Made by a program: the position numbers and the translations under genes
Notes under the pieces: model-generated
Database searches by the model: none
Told to the model about the DNA's origin: nothing
The model's input: the letters and a program-made list of their open reading frames with translations, nothing else
Part shown: in pieces, positions 29,466 through 41,246 of the stretch
How the letters are laid out: every line of letters begins with the position of its first letter
Position numbering within the stretch: the stretch's first letter is position 1
Source of the DNA: Auanema rhodensis
Taxonomy: Eukaryota; Nematoda; Chromadorea; Rhabditida; Rhabditidae
Assembly (NCBI GenBank): GCA_964057225.1
Contig: OZ059895.1
Span: 14,198,001 to 14,262,000 of the forward strand
Reading direction: 5' to 3'
DNA: 64,000 bases

Positions 29466-30024
29466 ATGTCTCTCAAGTTAATAGTCTGTTTTATTCTGGT
29501 TATAGTAGTTTCAAAGGGTAAGTTCGAGATTCGTCAATATATTACAAACGCATTCGTAGCTCAATTCGTGAATCCACCATGCAATGTATGTCCTGACCCC
29601 CTGAGCTCCCTTTTCACTACGACAGAAGCGAGCAAGGTAACATGTGCTTTCTATTACCGCTGAATTATGCATTTGCAAGTATCGGAGTATTAAAATGAAT
29701 CATTTGCATTATTATTCAGGAGAGCACTACCAAAGGGCCACCAAACCGTTTTAACATGGATGGTTGGGAAACAGATGATAATGGAAATGTATTCATCGGT
29801 ATAACTAAGTCAACTTTCATTTTTATTCACATCAGCAATGAGTAGTTGCAGTTCTCCACTAACAGAAACAGATATAATAATTTTCAATATACTAACAGTA
29901 CTGCTTTTCAGGGGATGATAATGCAAAACTGTATTTGATCACTGTTGGATCTTATTGGCCATTCCCAAAGGACTACAGAAAAAAGAGAAGCATTAGTCTT
30001 TTTGATATTGTCAGATCTATTTAA
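29466..30024 (+). CDS. Small secreted protein with C-terminal RKKR site
   Basis: Three exons (29466-29636, 29720-29798, 29912-30024) encode 120 residues. The N-terminus MSLKLIVCFILVIVVSK is a clear signal peptide; an in-frame ATG 42 nt upstream (29424) would bury it, so I choose 29466. The mature part has a CNVC pair, a Thr-rich patch, an acidic middle (GWETDDNGN) and ends with DYRKKR followed by the 11 residues SISLFDIVRSI and TAA. RKKR fits a furin or kex2-type processing site, so a short C-terminal peptide could be released. No family is recognised. It lies 0.36 kb downstream of polyubiquitin on the same strand and converges with CDK5RAP1. Secretion is well supported; processing is inference. 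Confidence 0.72.
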
Positions 30025-30249
30025 ATATATTTTCTTTTAATGAGGCAGAACGCAATTCGAAATTAAATATTTATTGAATATGGCATTTACATCCATTTCC
30101 TACATACAGCTATCACAAAGTTATAACAAGAACAAATAACAATCCATAATAATGAAACTAACTGCGACTATATTCAAGAAGCGATGTTTTTTTCTGCAGC
30201 GAACCTATCAATGTTTGAGACGAACAATTATTAATCTGTAATGAGAAAA

Positions 30250-32400
30250 TCAAAAACCACGAACGAAACTAATGGTCACCTTAACAACCACGTAATCACC
30301 AGGACAGATATCATCTGCACGGTTGAAAACTACTTTTGTGCCCCCATCACAGCGTCCTTGCATATGTTCAATAGATCTCTTCGATGTCTGAAAAAAAATA
30401 TCTCTGAGATAATCATCTTTGTATACACTAACCCCTTCCACCAACACAAGTTGGGTACTTCCTATCAAACTCGAATGCAAGGATAAAGAAGTTTCGCGAA
30501 AAACTGCAGCTAACTCTTCATGTCTTCTTTTTTTTATTTCAGCGGGAACATCATCTACAAGGCGATGATGGGCTCTTGTTTTCTAAATGTCATCATAACT
30601 TCAGCAAGAATTTGGTTAAAATGAACATACCCCACGCATACTGTACGGAAAAACATAACAGAAAGAATATCTAACAGTCCTAATAAGATCTAAAGTTTGT
30701 TGATGAGCTTCCTCTGTTTCGCCACAGAATCCAGCAATAAAATCACTAGTTATAGAAACATCTAAAAAAGATTCTGATTAAGATTATGCTTCATTATGGC
30801 CCCACCTGGTAACACTCTACGAACATCTTCTACCAAATTTATATATGCCTCTCGAGTATATCCCCGTCCCATTCTCTCAAGAGTTGCATTGTCCCCACTT
30901 TGAGCGGGCATGTGAAGCTGATTGCATATATTCGGCCTATCGCGAATAAGTTGAATTACCTGCAGTTAGAAACAAATAATTTCCAAAGTTAATTATCGAA
31001 GCCTACTTCAAACGGGAAATCCTTTGGATGAGGCGATGTGAATCGGATCCTCATCTCAGGATCTATTTCCGATACTTTTTCTAGTAGCGTTGTGAATGTT
31101 CTACCACCTTCCTTTGGCCTATGAAATCAAACTAGCTTTTTTTTTTCTAAATACAGATAAATCCTACTTGTATACTGTGGAAAAACCTTGTACACTTTCT
31201 GTAACAACAGGTGTAATGTTATGAATAGATTCCGACATATCACGGTAACTATTCACATTTTGCCCTAGAAGAGTAATCTGTTTGTATCCCTAACAAAACA
31301 AAAAAATGTTACAAAATATAATAAACGTGTAAAAACCTCTCCACTAAGACGGCGAACCTCTTCTAATATGGAATCAATAGGCCTACTTCTTTCTCTTCCT
31401 CGAGTAAAAGGAACTACACAATATGTACACATATTGTCACAACCTCTCATGATGGACCTGAAAACAAAATATTTAGAATAATTTATAGATTAATAAACTT
31501 ACACAAATGCAGTTCGTGTTTCCTGATCCACTCTTACCGGGGTAACATCAGCGTATGTTTCTTCCAAAGATAACTGAACATTAATGGCATTGATACCAGA
31601 TCGGGCAACAGCTAATAATCTTGTTAAATCTTTATATGAATCCGGACCTGAAACAATATCAGTGTTCTGGTAATGAAAGGTAGCACACACCAGCTACTAC
31701 ATCTACGAGTCCTTTGCGATCAAATAGACCGTGTTTTACATTTTCTGCCATACATCCTGCAAAAAATATAGTATTTTTTAAAATTATCAATTTAATTGTA
31801 AACCTAGAACTCCAACAATTTGAGACCTTGTAGCATTTCTTTTTATTTTTTTAAGCTCTTTCCAAACTTTTTCTTCAGCCCCTTCTCTTATTGAACATGT
31901 CATTAGCAATACTATATCAGCCTACATGTTGAATTGAATATTTGGAATCATACATGAAAAATTACCAATTGACTGCTATCAGTTTCTTCATAGCCACTTT
32001 GTAACAATAACGATTTTACTATTTCAATATCATTAACATTCATTTGGCATCCATATGTCACAAATTTTACTAAAATCTAAGTTCCTATATGTTTTTGAAA
32101 TTTTCACACCTTTTCTCCCTGCGCCGTTTAAATCTTCGGCATTCAAATACGTATCTGATTCTTGTATAGACGGAGATATTTTCTTATGTCTCTGACGTCT
32201 ATGTTCAGCTACTATAAAGTCATTAAGACTCGGTCCATCTACAAACCAGCATTTCTTAATTTAAATTCAAACGAAATACCTTTCAAACGGGATCTTCGAG
32301 CTTCGCTAGCCGAAATTTCTGAGCTAGAAGCTTGTACTGAATAAAATCTACTGGCAATAGTTCTAGTACAATTTAAAATAAAATTTGTCCTTTTAATCAT
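30250..32400 (-). CDS. CDK5RAP1-type tRNA methylthiotransferase (MiaB family)
   Basis: Thirteen exons join in phase to 536 residues. The N-terminus ([20 protein letters not shown]) looks like a mitochondrial targeting peptide. Then come the MTTase N-terminal domain with its three cluster cysteines ([20 protein letters not shown]), a radical-SAM domain with CxxxCxxC ([14 protein letters not shown]), and a C-terminal TRAM domain ([19 protein letters not shown]). Six cysteines for two 4Fe-4S clusters are intact. Enzymes of this family add the 2-methylthio group to isopentenyl-adenosine 37 of tRNAs; the animal CDK5RAP1 branch does this for mitochondrial tRNAs and supports mitochondrial translation. 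The related CDKAL1 branch (threonylcarbamoyl-adenosine) is less likely given the motifs and length. It starts 253 bp from the divergent DBHS gene, so the two may share a promoter. Confidence 0.93.
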
Positions 32401-32653
32401 TATAAAAACTTAGATATTCATAATCAACTCAGATGAAATCCTTCAAAACCCATGAGTTATGGCTGAATTTGGTCCCGGTCAGATCAGACCACAGACGACA
32501 AGGGGAGATTGATTGGGGTCAGAGACGAAGAGTAAACAGCGTGTTCTGTGATATTAACGCATTTTGTCTTATCCACTTTTGAGCAAAGGTGTTATTTACT
32601 TACTTTAATTTCTTATTATTAATATTAATATTTTCAGACATTCTTCATTGAAA
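32401..32653. promoter_or_regulatory. Divergent promoter, CDK5RAP1 / DBHS gene
   Basis: Only 253 bp separate the two start codons. The central part (about 32440-32560) is less AT-rich and holds GGTCCCGGTCAGATCAGACC and a run of GA/AG-rich sequence. A T-rich tract ending in TTTTCAG at 32631-32637 precedes the DBHS ATG, consistent with an outron. Shared regulation is an inference from spacing. Confidence 0.45.
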
Positions 32654-35178
32654 ATGTCACGTGATAGAAAGCCAGAAAGGGAAGAACGTCGGTACGAGGA
32701 TAGAAGAAGAGTTGATAGAGAGGATGGGTACGTTATTTTTATTTACTGTGCATGATATTGATATATTTTAATGTATTGTTATTCTCTCCTACATTCAATT
32801 GGATTCTAAATTTTTTGTCTTGTGTTTTCTTCTAATGGGATTTAATTTCTTGTACTTTTCTATGGAAATAAGCGTAAAAATTGACTATAATGTCACTTAA
32901 TTTTGACTCTTTTCTTAGTATTTTACAAAATTTATTTGCCCGGCAAAACATGCTTCTTCTCTTTACTGTCTCTGTATTCTTTCACTATGCATGTTATTTT
33001 TGAAACTATTCATATTTAGCTTGTATATATTTATATAAAGCCCAGTTCATTTTTGCAGCCGGCATCGTCGTGAACATGGTAGCCCAGGGCAGGGTCGCCC
33101 TCATAGATCCACAAACGTATCCGAGAAAAGAAATCCTTCTCATCATTATGCTAATCGTAATGAAAGAGGAATGGCTAGTTTCACAGGTTCTCCTTTCTTA
33201 GAAGGAGACCTTATGGCAGAAATTCCAAAAAAGAAATTTACTGGGCGTTGTCGCCTTTTTGTTGGTAACTTACCCAATGAAGTCAGTGAAGATGAATTAA
33301 AGAAACTCTTCTCTCCTCACGGAGATATCTCTGAATGTTACCTTAGCGGAAAGGGATTCGCTTTTCTTCGATTGGTGAATATTTATTATTAACTTGAGGG
33401 GTGGATTCTTAGGTGGACTGGGTTTATTTCTGTATGATTTGGACAAGTGTGTTTTCGGACTTTAAGCTTTAACTTTGGACTCTAGCTCAACTAATCCACC
33501 CCTCACATCTTTTTCTTGGGTTTTACACTTTTTTCTTATTAGGATACAAGAGCGCATGCCGAGAGCGCCAAAGAGGCCATAGATGGAAGAGCTCTCCATG
33601 GACGTCCCATCCGTGTCCGCTTCGCCGTGCATGGCGCTGCGCTTAGAATCAAGGAATTATCTCCAACTGTTTCAAACGAAATGCTTTATCATGCTTTTGC
33701 TCATTTTGGTGATGTTGAGAGAGCCATTCATATAGTTGATGAAAAAGGAAGACCAACGGGCGAAGGAATCGTTGAATTTGAAAGAAAGGGTCCTTGTCAG
33801 GAAGCATTACAAGCCATCAGAGAAAATGTCTTCATTCTCACAGCGTAAGTATTCATGATTTTCTTTTTTTCTTGCACCATTAACAGTTACCTATCCACTG
33901 TTGATCATTTGATTGTTGATTTGACTATTGTGTATAATCTAAAAATAGGAACTCGAAGCCTATCAGTGCTGAATCATTGGAACAAAAAGATGAAGATGAC
34001 GGGTTAGCTGAACGTATGATTCTTCGCACCCCTCAATTAAACAAGTAAGCTCTTGGACTAGTTTGGACTTGTCATGTGTATCAAATATGGACTGTCTGGG
34101 CATTTTAAATTTTTTTTCGTATTGGACTAACTTAGGGAGCGTGAAGTCGGACCTCGTTTTCCTGGTCCTAATTCTTTCGAATACATTTACGGTATGAAAT
34201 GGAAGGAGTTATACGAACTGGAAAAGCAACGTCGCTCTCAGTTCGAGGAAGAGCTCCTAGAAAGTAGACGTCGTCTCGAAGCAGACATGGAAGTAGCACA
34301 TCAGGACTATCAAGCACAAATGTTGAGAGAGGGTTAGTTGTTAATTACAACTTCTTAGTGGAACTCGCGAATGATCATAATCATTCGCCTCTTTTTTGCT
34401 TTTTATCTGGACTGCTTCGCATATTTTGCTCTACTTCATTATTTAACGGTGGCAGCCTTATGAATGTGTTTCTTATTATACTTAGACATTGAATATACTT
34501 TCAATATCATAGATAATTATATGCTTTCTAGATCTTCAACGTAGGCAACAAGAATTAGAGCGCTTAGAAGCCATGAGACGCGATCGTGTGCGCGCACCAC
34601 CTGGCGGGCCTGGAGGACCAGGGGGGCCAAATGGTCCTAGTGGGCCTCATGGTGGCCCAAGCGGCCCAGGCGGACCAGGCGGACCAATGATGGGTCCTAA
34701 CTCTGAATTTAATAAACATAATAAAATGTATGGACCACCACCTGGTCCTGGTGGACCTAACGGGCCTTTTAATCAGCCACGTAAGTGTTTGAAGTAAGTA
34801 TATTTAAAAACTATATTTTCAGCATTTGGAAGACCGCCAATGGGTAATCAGTATGGAGGCCCACCAATGAACATGGGATTTAGTGGACCACCACCTTCAA
34901 ATCATCATGAAGGACATCGTGGTGGTTAGTTAGGATGATTGATTTGCATAGTTTATTTCGTTCTTTTAGGCCCAGAAAGACCAAATCAATCCAATATGTT
35001 GGAAGGTGTACAAAGATTGTTACAAATATTTAAAAATGAACCAGCAGGGCCACCATCACCAAGGGGTTAGGAAGTTCATCAGATTTCGTTTTAATTTGCC
35101 AAAAATTTAGGAGGTCCAATGTATGGTGGATATGGTGGACCGGGAGATTTTCCACCTGAAAAACGGGCTCGTCGCTAA
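32654..35178 (+). CDS. nono-1: DBHS RNA-binding protein (NONO/PSPC1/SFPQ family)
   Basis: Nine exons (32654-32727, 33059-33374, 33543-33844, 33949-34044, 34136-34332, 34532-34780, 34823-34924, 34970-35065, 35111-35178) give 499 residues. Layout: an Arg-rich charged N-terminus, RRM1 from about residue 89 (RCRLFVGNLP, RNP1-like KGFAFLRL), RRM2 from about 162, a NOPS segment (RTPQLNKEREVGPRFP), then a long coiled coil (KWKELYELEKQRRSQFEEEL) and a Gly/Pro-rich low-complexity tail that ends KRARR, a likely nuclear signal. This is the exact DBHS architecture; family members dimerise through NOPS and coiled coil and act in nuclear RNA processing, transcription and, in vertebrates, paraspeckles. The tail (GGPGGP repeats) probably drives condensation; that is inferred from composition. 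Confidence 0.95.
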
Positions 35179-36234
35179 GCTTACCAATATTTCAGTTTTG
35201 ATCTTATGCTTTATGGTGATCACCATATAATAATAATGTACATGCTCATCTCCTTTATTTTGCAAACAATATAATTTTTTATTACGTTTTAATTTATATA
35301 ATTATTGTTCAAGGGTTGAATAAAATAATTAAAAGAGTGTAATTTATTTCTCAAAAAATTCACATTTCATGATAAAGAAGTTGAACAAATCATTATCAGT
35401 AAGAACCAAATTAATGAAACAATTCTATTTCTAATGATCGTTCCTCAACACTACGATATATACTAGTTAAAAATAATTATCTTGATATAAGTGAAAAAAG
35501 ATGCAGTCAAATAACTTTCAAATTCTTTTTTATTTTAGATTAAATATAATATTAATTGAAACTTCATAGAAAGAACTTCTAATTCTCATTAGTGAAAGAA
35601 CAAGAATATATGAATTACGAACGAAAAATAAGATTGAAAACAATTTCTCTGTGCTAGGAGTCTTATTTCAATCTCAAGAATTCCTTCACCCACCGGTCTT
35701 CCATTTTCATCAACTATATGAATAGCTAACCACTATTTGCACTTGTAATCACGTCCTCGATATCTTTCATTTCTGTGCTTCCGTACCGTCGCCACCATCA
35801 ACATGTGTACATTTAAATTCCCCGCCCACCTCTGTGACGCGGCTATCAGACCCGGCTGTATGCTCTGGACTCGGCTGTGCGACGCGGCTAAAAAGGCGGA
35901 GCTTGCACTCGTGGCGCCATCACGGCCACTCTAGAACATTGGCTCGTTTAGTATTATTTCACTCAGAAATGACTTCAGTAAAATATTTTTTCTTACATTA
36001 TTATCTTTTGCTGAGCTGTGTTATGCTTACATATCGCTTTCTTTTATGTTAACTTCCCTTTGTGATTGTTCCATGTGCTATCACCTTTTTTTATCATTGA
36101 ATTGAGAATGACGTTATCTCAAAGCTATATGTTCCATATACTATAAGATGTTCAATTATTTTCATTTTTCTCTTTTACTGCTTTTCGTATCATTGTTTTC
36201 TCGTATTATGTTATATTTTGTTTGTTGCAGAAAA
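35179..36234 (+). promoter_or_regulatory. dlc-1 upstream region with four GACNCGGCT motifs
   Basis: The first 0.5 kb is AT-rich and probably the DBHS 3' UTR. A GC-rich island at about 35820-35940 carries four copies of GAC(G/C/T)CGGCT at 35836, 35849, 35868 and 35881, all on the plus strand, followed by GGCGGAGC. About 290 nt of T-rich DNA then lead to TTGTTGCAG at 36222-36230 just before the LC8 start, an outron or 5' intron. A 72-codon frame starting at 35834 is a chance frame through this island. Confidence 0.5.
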
Positions 36235-36667
<433 letters not shown>

Positions 36668-37340
36668 TTTTGAGTTTTTATGATTGTGTTTCTCATGTGA
36701 TGATCTTCTTATATAAAGCTACCCGCATTGGGCATAAATATTCTAATGTTTTTGTGAAGATAATGATTTGAGATGGGGTAGATAAAATTTGAAATAGCCA
36801 GAGTTTTCTGATTAATATTAACACAGTTAACATGTGAACAGATGAATTGAAGGTATTCGTAGTGGAACTCAAATATCTTCTATAAATACAACCGGCCAGC
36901 AGCGTACAAAAGTTGAATCAGCTGCAGCTGCATTGTTGAAAAATCTTTTAATTTAGGTTGCTCCGTTTGCAGAATGTGGATGGCCAAAAAGGATGCGTGA
37001 TCAAGCTACAGCAAGTGCTCACCGTGTTTGAGTTTAGTGATTTGTTCTTAAAGTTTGGATAAGTTTTTTTTTAAAAATGTGGACAACGTTCAATCATCTT
37101 AGACTTGTTTGGATAAAGGATAGGTTGATGACAGACGAAAAAAACTCTTTTCTTTGAATCATCAATTATGCTCTAATACCAATATCAGTATAACAATAAG
37201 TAATAGCACTTGCTAGTTGTCTTATCCTAGATGAAAATGTTGGTTGAAGACATGGAAGCAAAACGAAAATTCTTTATTATTTATTAGAATGAATTAATTG
37301 TTTCTAAGAAAATCACAGTTGCTGAAATATGATATGAAAT
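36668..37340. other. Convergent spacer between LC8 and ASCC2
   Basis: Holds both 3' UTRs. A plus-strand frame at 36853-37031 has codon-like composition (KVESAAAALLKN, CGWPKRMRDQ) but contains an in-frame TAG at about 36955 and no partner exon, so I do not call it a gene. Confidence 0.45.
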
Positions 37341-40300
37341 TTAAAACATTCCTCCTCTTCGTTTGCGATCAGCTCCTCTTTTCTTCATATCATTCTTATG
37401 CTTTTCTTTCATCTGTCTTTCTCGACCACCCGTGTAGTTGGAAGGGCGTGAAGACACTGGTGCGCCGTCTGTAAGTTAATGATACGATAGTGTCTATTAA
37501 GATATAACTGAATGTATTCCAGGGTATATTTTTTCGGAAGCGTCATCAAATTTCATGTCCTGTTCAAAACGAAATGAGTGAAAGTGCTGAACAAATATCT
37601 CGTATTCTTATCGAACGTTTTTTATGTAAAGCTATCTGCTCTCAAAAGTTTGAACCTAGTTTCCAAGACAATATAGATCTTTACAAATGGTTTTAAGAAA
37701 AGGTTACCAGGTGTTGCTGCAGGGGCTCCTCTTCCTCGCCCTCGATATCCTCTCGTTGGATTTCCTCCTCTTCTTACACCATTATCACTATTGGAAACAG
37801 CTGGTGCTCTGTCATCATTATCTTCATCATCCTCATCTCCATCTGATTTTGGCAGATCTTCGCTAAACATTTCTTGGTAACCGAATGAAAATCCGAAAAA
37901 AGCTTACTTCAGAGGTTCAACTTGGAATTCCCTAGCTTCATAACCATCATCATACTCGTCGTTATAAAGGTCGTCTTCAAACACACTTTCCATTTTATAA
38001 CTTTCGTATGTAGGACGGGTAGCAATCCTATCTTTTTCAGTGACTTTAAACTTAGTAATGCCATGTCTGAAAGTGCCATATATTAATAATCAGCTGCCTT
38101 ACTTGAAAGTCACTTTTTCGAAGAGGCCATGGGAATCAAAACTTCACCATGAAGTCCTTCCTGAGTCTTGTTAGAGCTCTCATTAGGTACTTCTTCTGGT
38201 ATGCTTGTTTTCAATCGATTCAAGCTTCTCCTAAGCTGTTCCATTGCCTATATTAATCAGTTTTTTGTTATTTTGGATATATATGTTCATGCAAACCTGC
38301 TCAATGTTATCAAACAAATCTGGTGGGGATTTCACAACATCTTCTTTTTTTGGAGGCGCTAAGCTGAATAAACCCTTAAAAGAAAAAATGTTAGCTGATT
38401 CTTAAAAATCTGAATGAACAACTTTAAACATGTTTGTTGAGCTTGAAGCATGATTTGGAGCGTCAACAACAGATCTTTCCGGACATGGTATTGCATTAGC
38501 AACAGCATCTGATGATAAAGAGTATATTTTGAGTGAACTAATTCAATTACCATGATCACTGAACGATAAACAAGGAAGTATCTGTTGAGTATTGCCATCT
38601 GGTCGCTGTAAATCAGCATTCTCCACTGTTAGGAGATCAAGAGGAAGAAAAGCTTCTTTCTGTACAAGTGCTTCAATAGCCTCCGTTGAGGAAAAATTGA
38701 AATGACGAAGCAGTAGCTGAAACACGACCGATTTCAAAATTCAAAAAAATGACTTCGAGCAAAATTATTTTAGTTTTTTAGCTGTTGGTAGGCGGCTGCT
38801 CACACAATTTTACTAACTTTCACGGTAAATGAATCTATTAACCCGTTACACCCTAAGAAATGAATTTGGTTTAGATGCTAGAGTTTCCTTTCCCCATAGA
38901 TCCAGCAACACAAAAATATACATTCGAATATACTGACCCTAAACCGATTTCTCCTGTTCGGCTGTCACCTGACAATCCTACATATCGTATGCTTTTCAAA
39001 TCATTAGTCATGAAAAAAATGTATTTGTTTTAGAGTTCATAGAGATATTAAATTTATTTGAAGTTTCATGTAAAAAGTTACTTTCTCAAAAAAAATCTCC
39101 GAGCTTAAGAGATTCTGTTTTGCTGCGAAATATGTGTAACCGATTATTGGATCATCTTCAAAAACTATTGAATGTTGATATTTTCAATTAGAGAGGTTAG
39201 TAAGATTTCGTAATAATTGAAAAAGTTTGAAATTCAAACATACGTGAACAAAAGCTGGTGTTAAGTCTGGGAAGATATCCAATATTTCTTGAACAGAATT
39301 CTTTTGGGATTGATTTAATGCTTCGAAGTTTCCGAGATTCTAAAAATTTGATATTTCAGACTGAATGCAAACTAACATCTTCACAATTAAATATATTTTA
39401 CTAACTACTATTTGTTTCTATATTCTATTGAATAAACTTTTCACCTTAAGTAATCCTAACTTTGCAAGTTTTTGAAATGTTTTCTCGATTTGAACTAATG
39501 ATATTCCTTCAACTAGATTTTGGTATTGATGTACTTTATCTGGGCAATCTTGCAGAAAATTGATAATATCATATTTTTTATGAAGGACAAAGATGAACCT
39601 GAAATCAAAATCAAATCTCTAACAATCCCGAAATTTCAGATAAAAGATAGTTAGATTACCTTTCATTGATAGCAGCATCAGAAATTAATTTAAATCTCGA
39701 TTCAGTTGTCTTCAAGTTTGATAGCAACGTTTTGAACAAAGAAACAGCTTCATATTCAATCATGGACATAAGTCTAAGGAGCCGCCTAAAAGAAGGAAAA
39801 TTTATTATTTCTCGATGAATTAAGTAAATACTTTTGAGGATTGAAAGGTAAATTCATAGAAATATCGAAAATATCCTCAATTTGTAAGGTGGACGATATA
39901 ATTTCTACAAGTTCTGGTAATCTGAAGATAATAAATTAATATATATTTGACAGAACTTGGTAAGCTAACCCTGCAACGAAGTCAACTATCCTTGTTAAAG
40001 TCAAAGAACTTTTTTCTAAGACTTGGAATGTTATATGAGTGACATATATATGATTGAGGACTGTTATCAAGTACTCGTCGATCAATTTGGCGTATTGGTA
40101 TTTCTTATAATTATGATTTCTTTTAAAACCTTTCAACAACACGTCTACATACTCTCCTAAGCGTCCATTCATCTAAAGTCAATTAGTCATATTTTATTTC
40201 TACGAATATCCTACTTCTCCTAAACTACTTGTGAAAGCTGGAATTTCCTTTTTGTGCCATTCACTTAGTTTTGATCTATAGTTGACTATCTAAATCTTTT

Positions 40301-40997
40301 CTAATACAAGCATTTTAAAATATGTTATTATACCTTAACAAAAAGATTTGTGTTGCTAGGGAAGTGTGCCCAAACACTTGTTTCTAATGCAAAAGACATC
40401 ACATTTTCTTGTCTAATTATTTCCAACCATTGCTTTTGACCTAAGTCAGAATCCTATAATTATAAAAAAAATAATCAGAATGCTTGGTGGAATAGAACCA
40501 TAATTTCGTTATAATTCGCTATTCTTAGATATAATCCAAGAAGAATTGTTCTTAGATGACAAGCTGTTCGAGAGATATGTTCTTCCCATTCGTAAAAAGC
40601 ATGAAATAGCTCCTGGTCAAGAACACTAAAACAAAAATATTTTTATGAACCGCATAAAACCCAATAATAATAAAACTCACGTTGGTAAGCTGTTCAGAGC
40701 CGCCGAAAAAGCTTGTTGAAAATTGGGACTATGGACTACGGTACTCCAAAATATGTCAGAAAGAGAGCTTAGAAGACTAAATCTGTGGTTAAAGGATTTG
40801 CTGGGCAATTAAGAAACAACCTTTCAAATGAAACAATCAGTTTTTTAGCTTCATCATTCCAACTATTCAACTCTTCGTATGTTACTCCGATACTACATTT
40901 TTCCAAAATAATAAATTGTTTTCCATAAACTTTGTCCTAAAAAGAAAAAAAACGAAAAATTTGATTAAGTAGCTTAATGCTTGTTTACCAATATCAT
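37341..40997 (-). CDS. ASCC2-like protein (CUE domain, activating signal cointegrator complex)
   Basis: A multi-exon minus-strand gene. The N-terminal helical region (FERLFSLSSLSDIFWSTVV) resembles the ASCC3-binding part of ASCC2. A CUE-like segment near 39240-38600 (DLTPAFV, then LLLRHFNFSSTEAIEALVQK) should bind ubiquitin, and the acidic NDEYDDGYEAREFQV stretch followed by the basic tail NDMKKRGADRKRRGGMF matches the ASCC2 C-terminus. ASCC2 reads K63-linked ubiquitin to recruit ASCC3/ALKBH3 to alkylated DNA, and in the RQT complex helps ASCC3 split collided ribosomes. An RGG-like patch (TRGYRGRGRG) sits before the tail. The start is tentative: the larger upstream frame (to 41115) cannot be joined in phase, whereas ATG at 40997 can. 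One intron (about 38718-39242) is ten times longer than the rest and contains an antisense gene. Not all exons were traced. Confidence 0.82.
38875..39191 (+). CDS. Nested antisense gene, 89-residue hypothetical protein
   Basis: Two exons (38875-38986 and 39034-39191) on the plus strand lie wholly inside an intron of the minus-strand ASCC2 gene. GTTTAG immediately precedes the ATG, as in an SL-trans-spliced gene, and the 47-nt intron has GTATG and TTTTAG ends with matching phase; the total is 270 nt including TAG. The protein starts MLEFPFPIDPATQKYTFEYT, has a Pro-rich middle (PKPISPVRLSP) and a helical, Leu-rich C-terminal half (LLRNMCNRLLDHLQKLL) likely to form a coiled coil or helical bundle. 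I do not recognise the family. Small subunits of nuclear or centromere complexes can look like this, but that is only a resemblance in shape. Confidence 0.6.
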
Positions 40998-41246
40998 ATC
41001 TATTGCACTCCAAATAAATATTCCAAAGTTTTTCTATAAACTCTACAGAAAAATAGCTGATTATAGACAAATGCGAAGATAAATTTGGAAAATATGACTT
41101 TGACTGAACTTTCATAAAAAAATAAAAAAATAAAATAATAAAGTATTTAGTTCAATTAATTTGATAACAATACATATAACAAACAAGTAATCAACAATTA
41201 TCCACTAAAGGATATAACAACAAATTTCAACAAAAATAAAAAATTC

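Noticed and set aside
35834-36052. A 72-codon frame in the LC8 promoter island
   Set aside because: Built from the GACNCGGCT repeats and T-rich DNA; no splice or protein support.
40998-41115. Longer N-terminus for ASCC2 starting at 41115
   Set aside because: Its exon ends in phase 1 and cannot join the next exon without a stop; the ATG at 40997 joins in phase.
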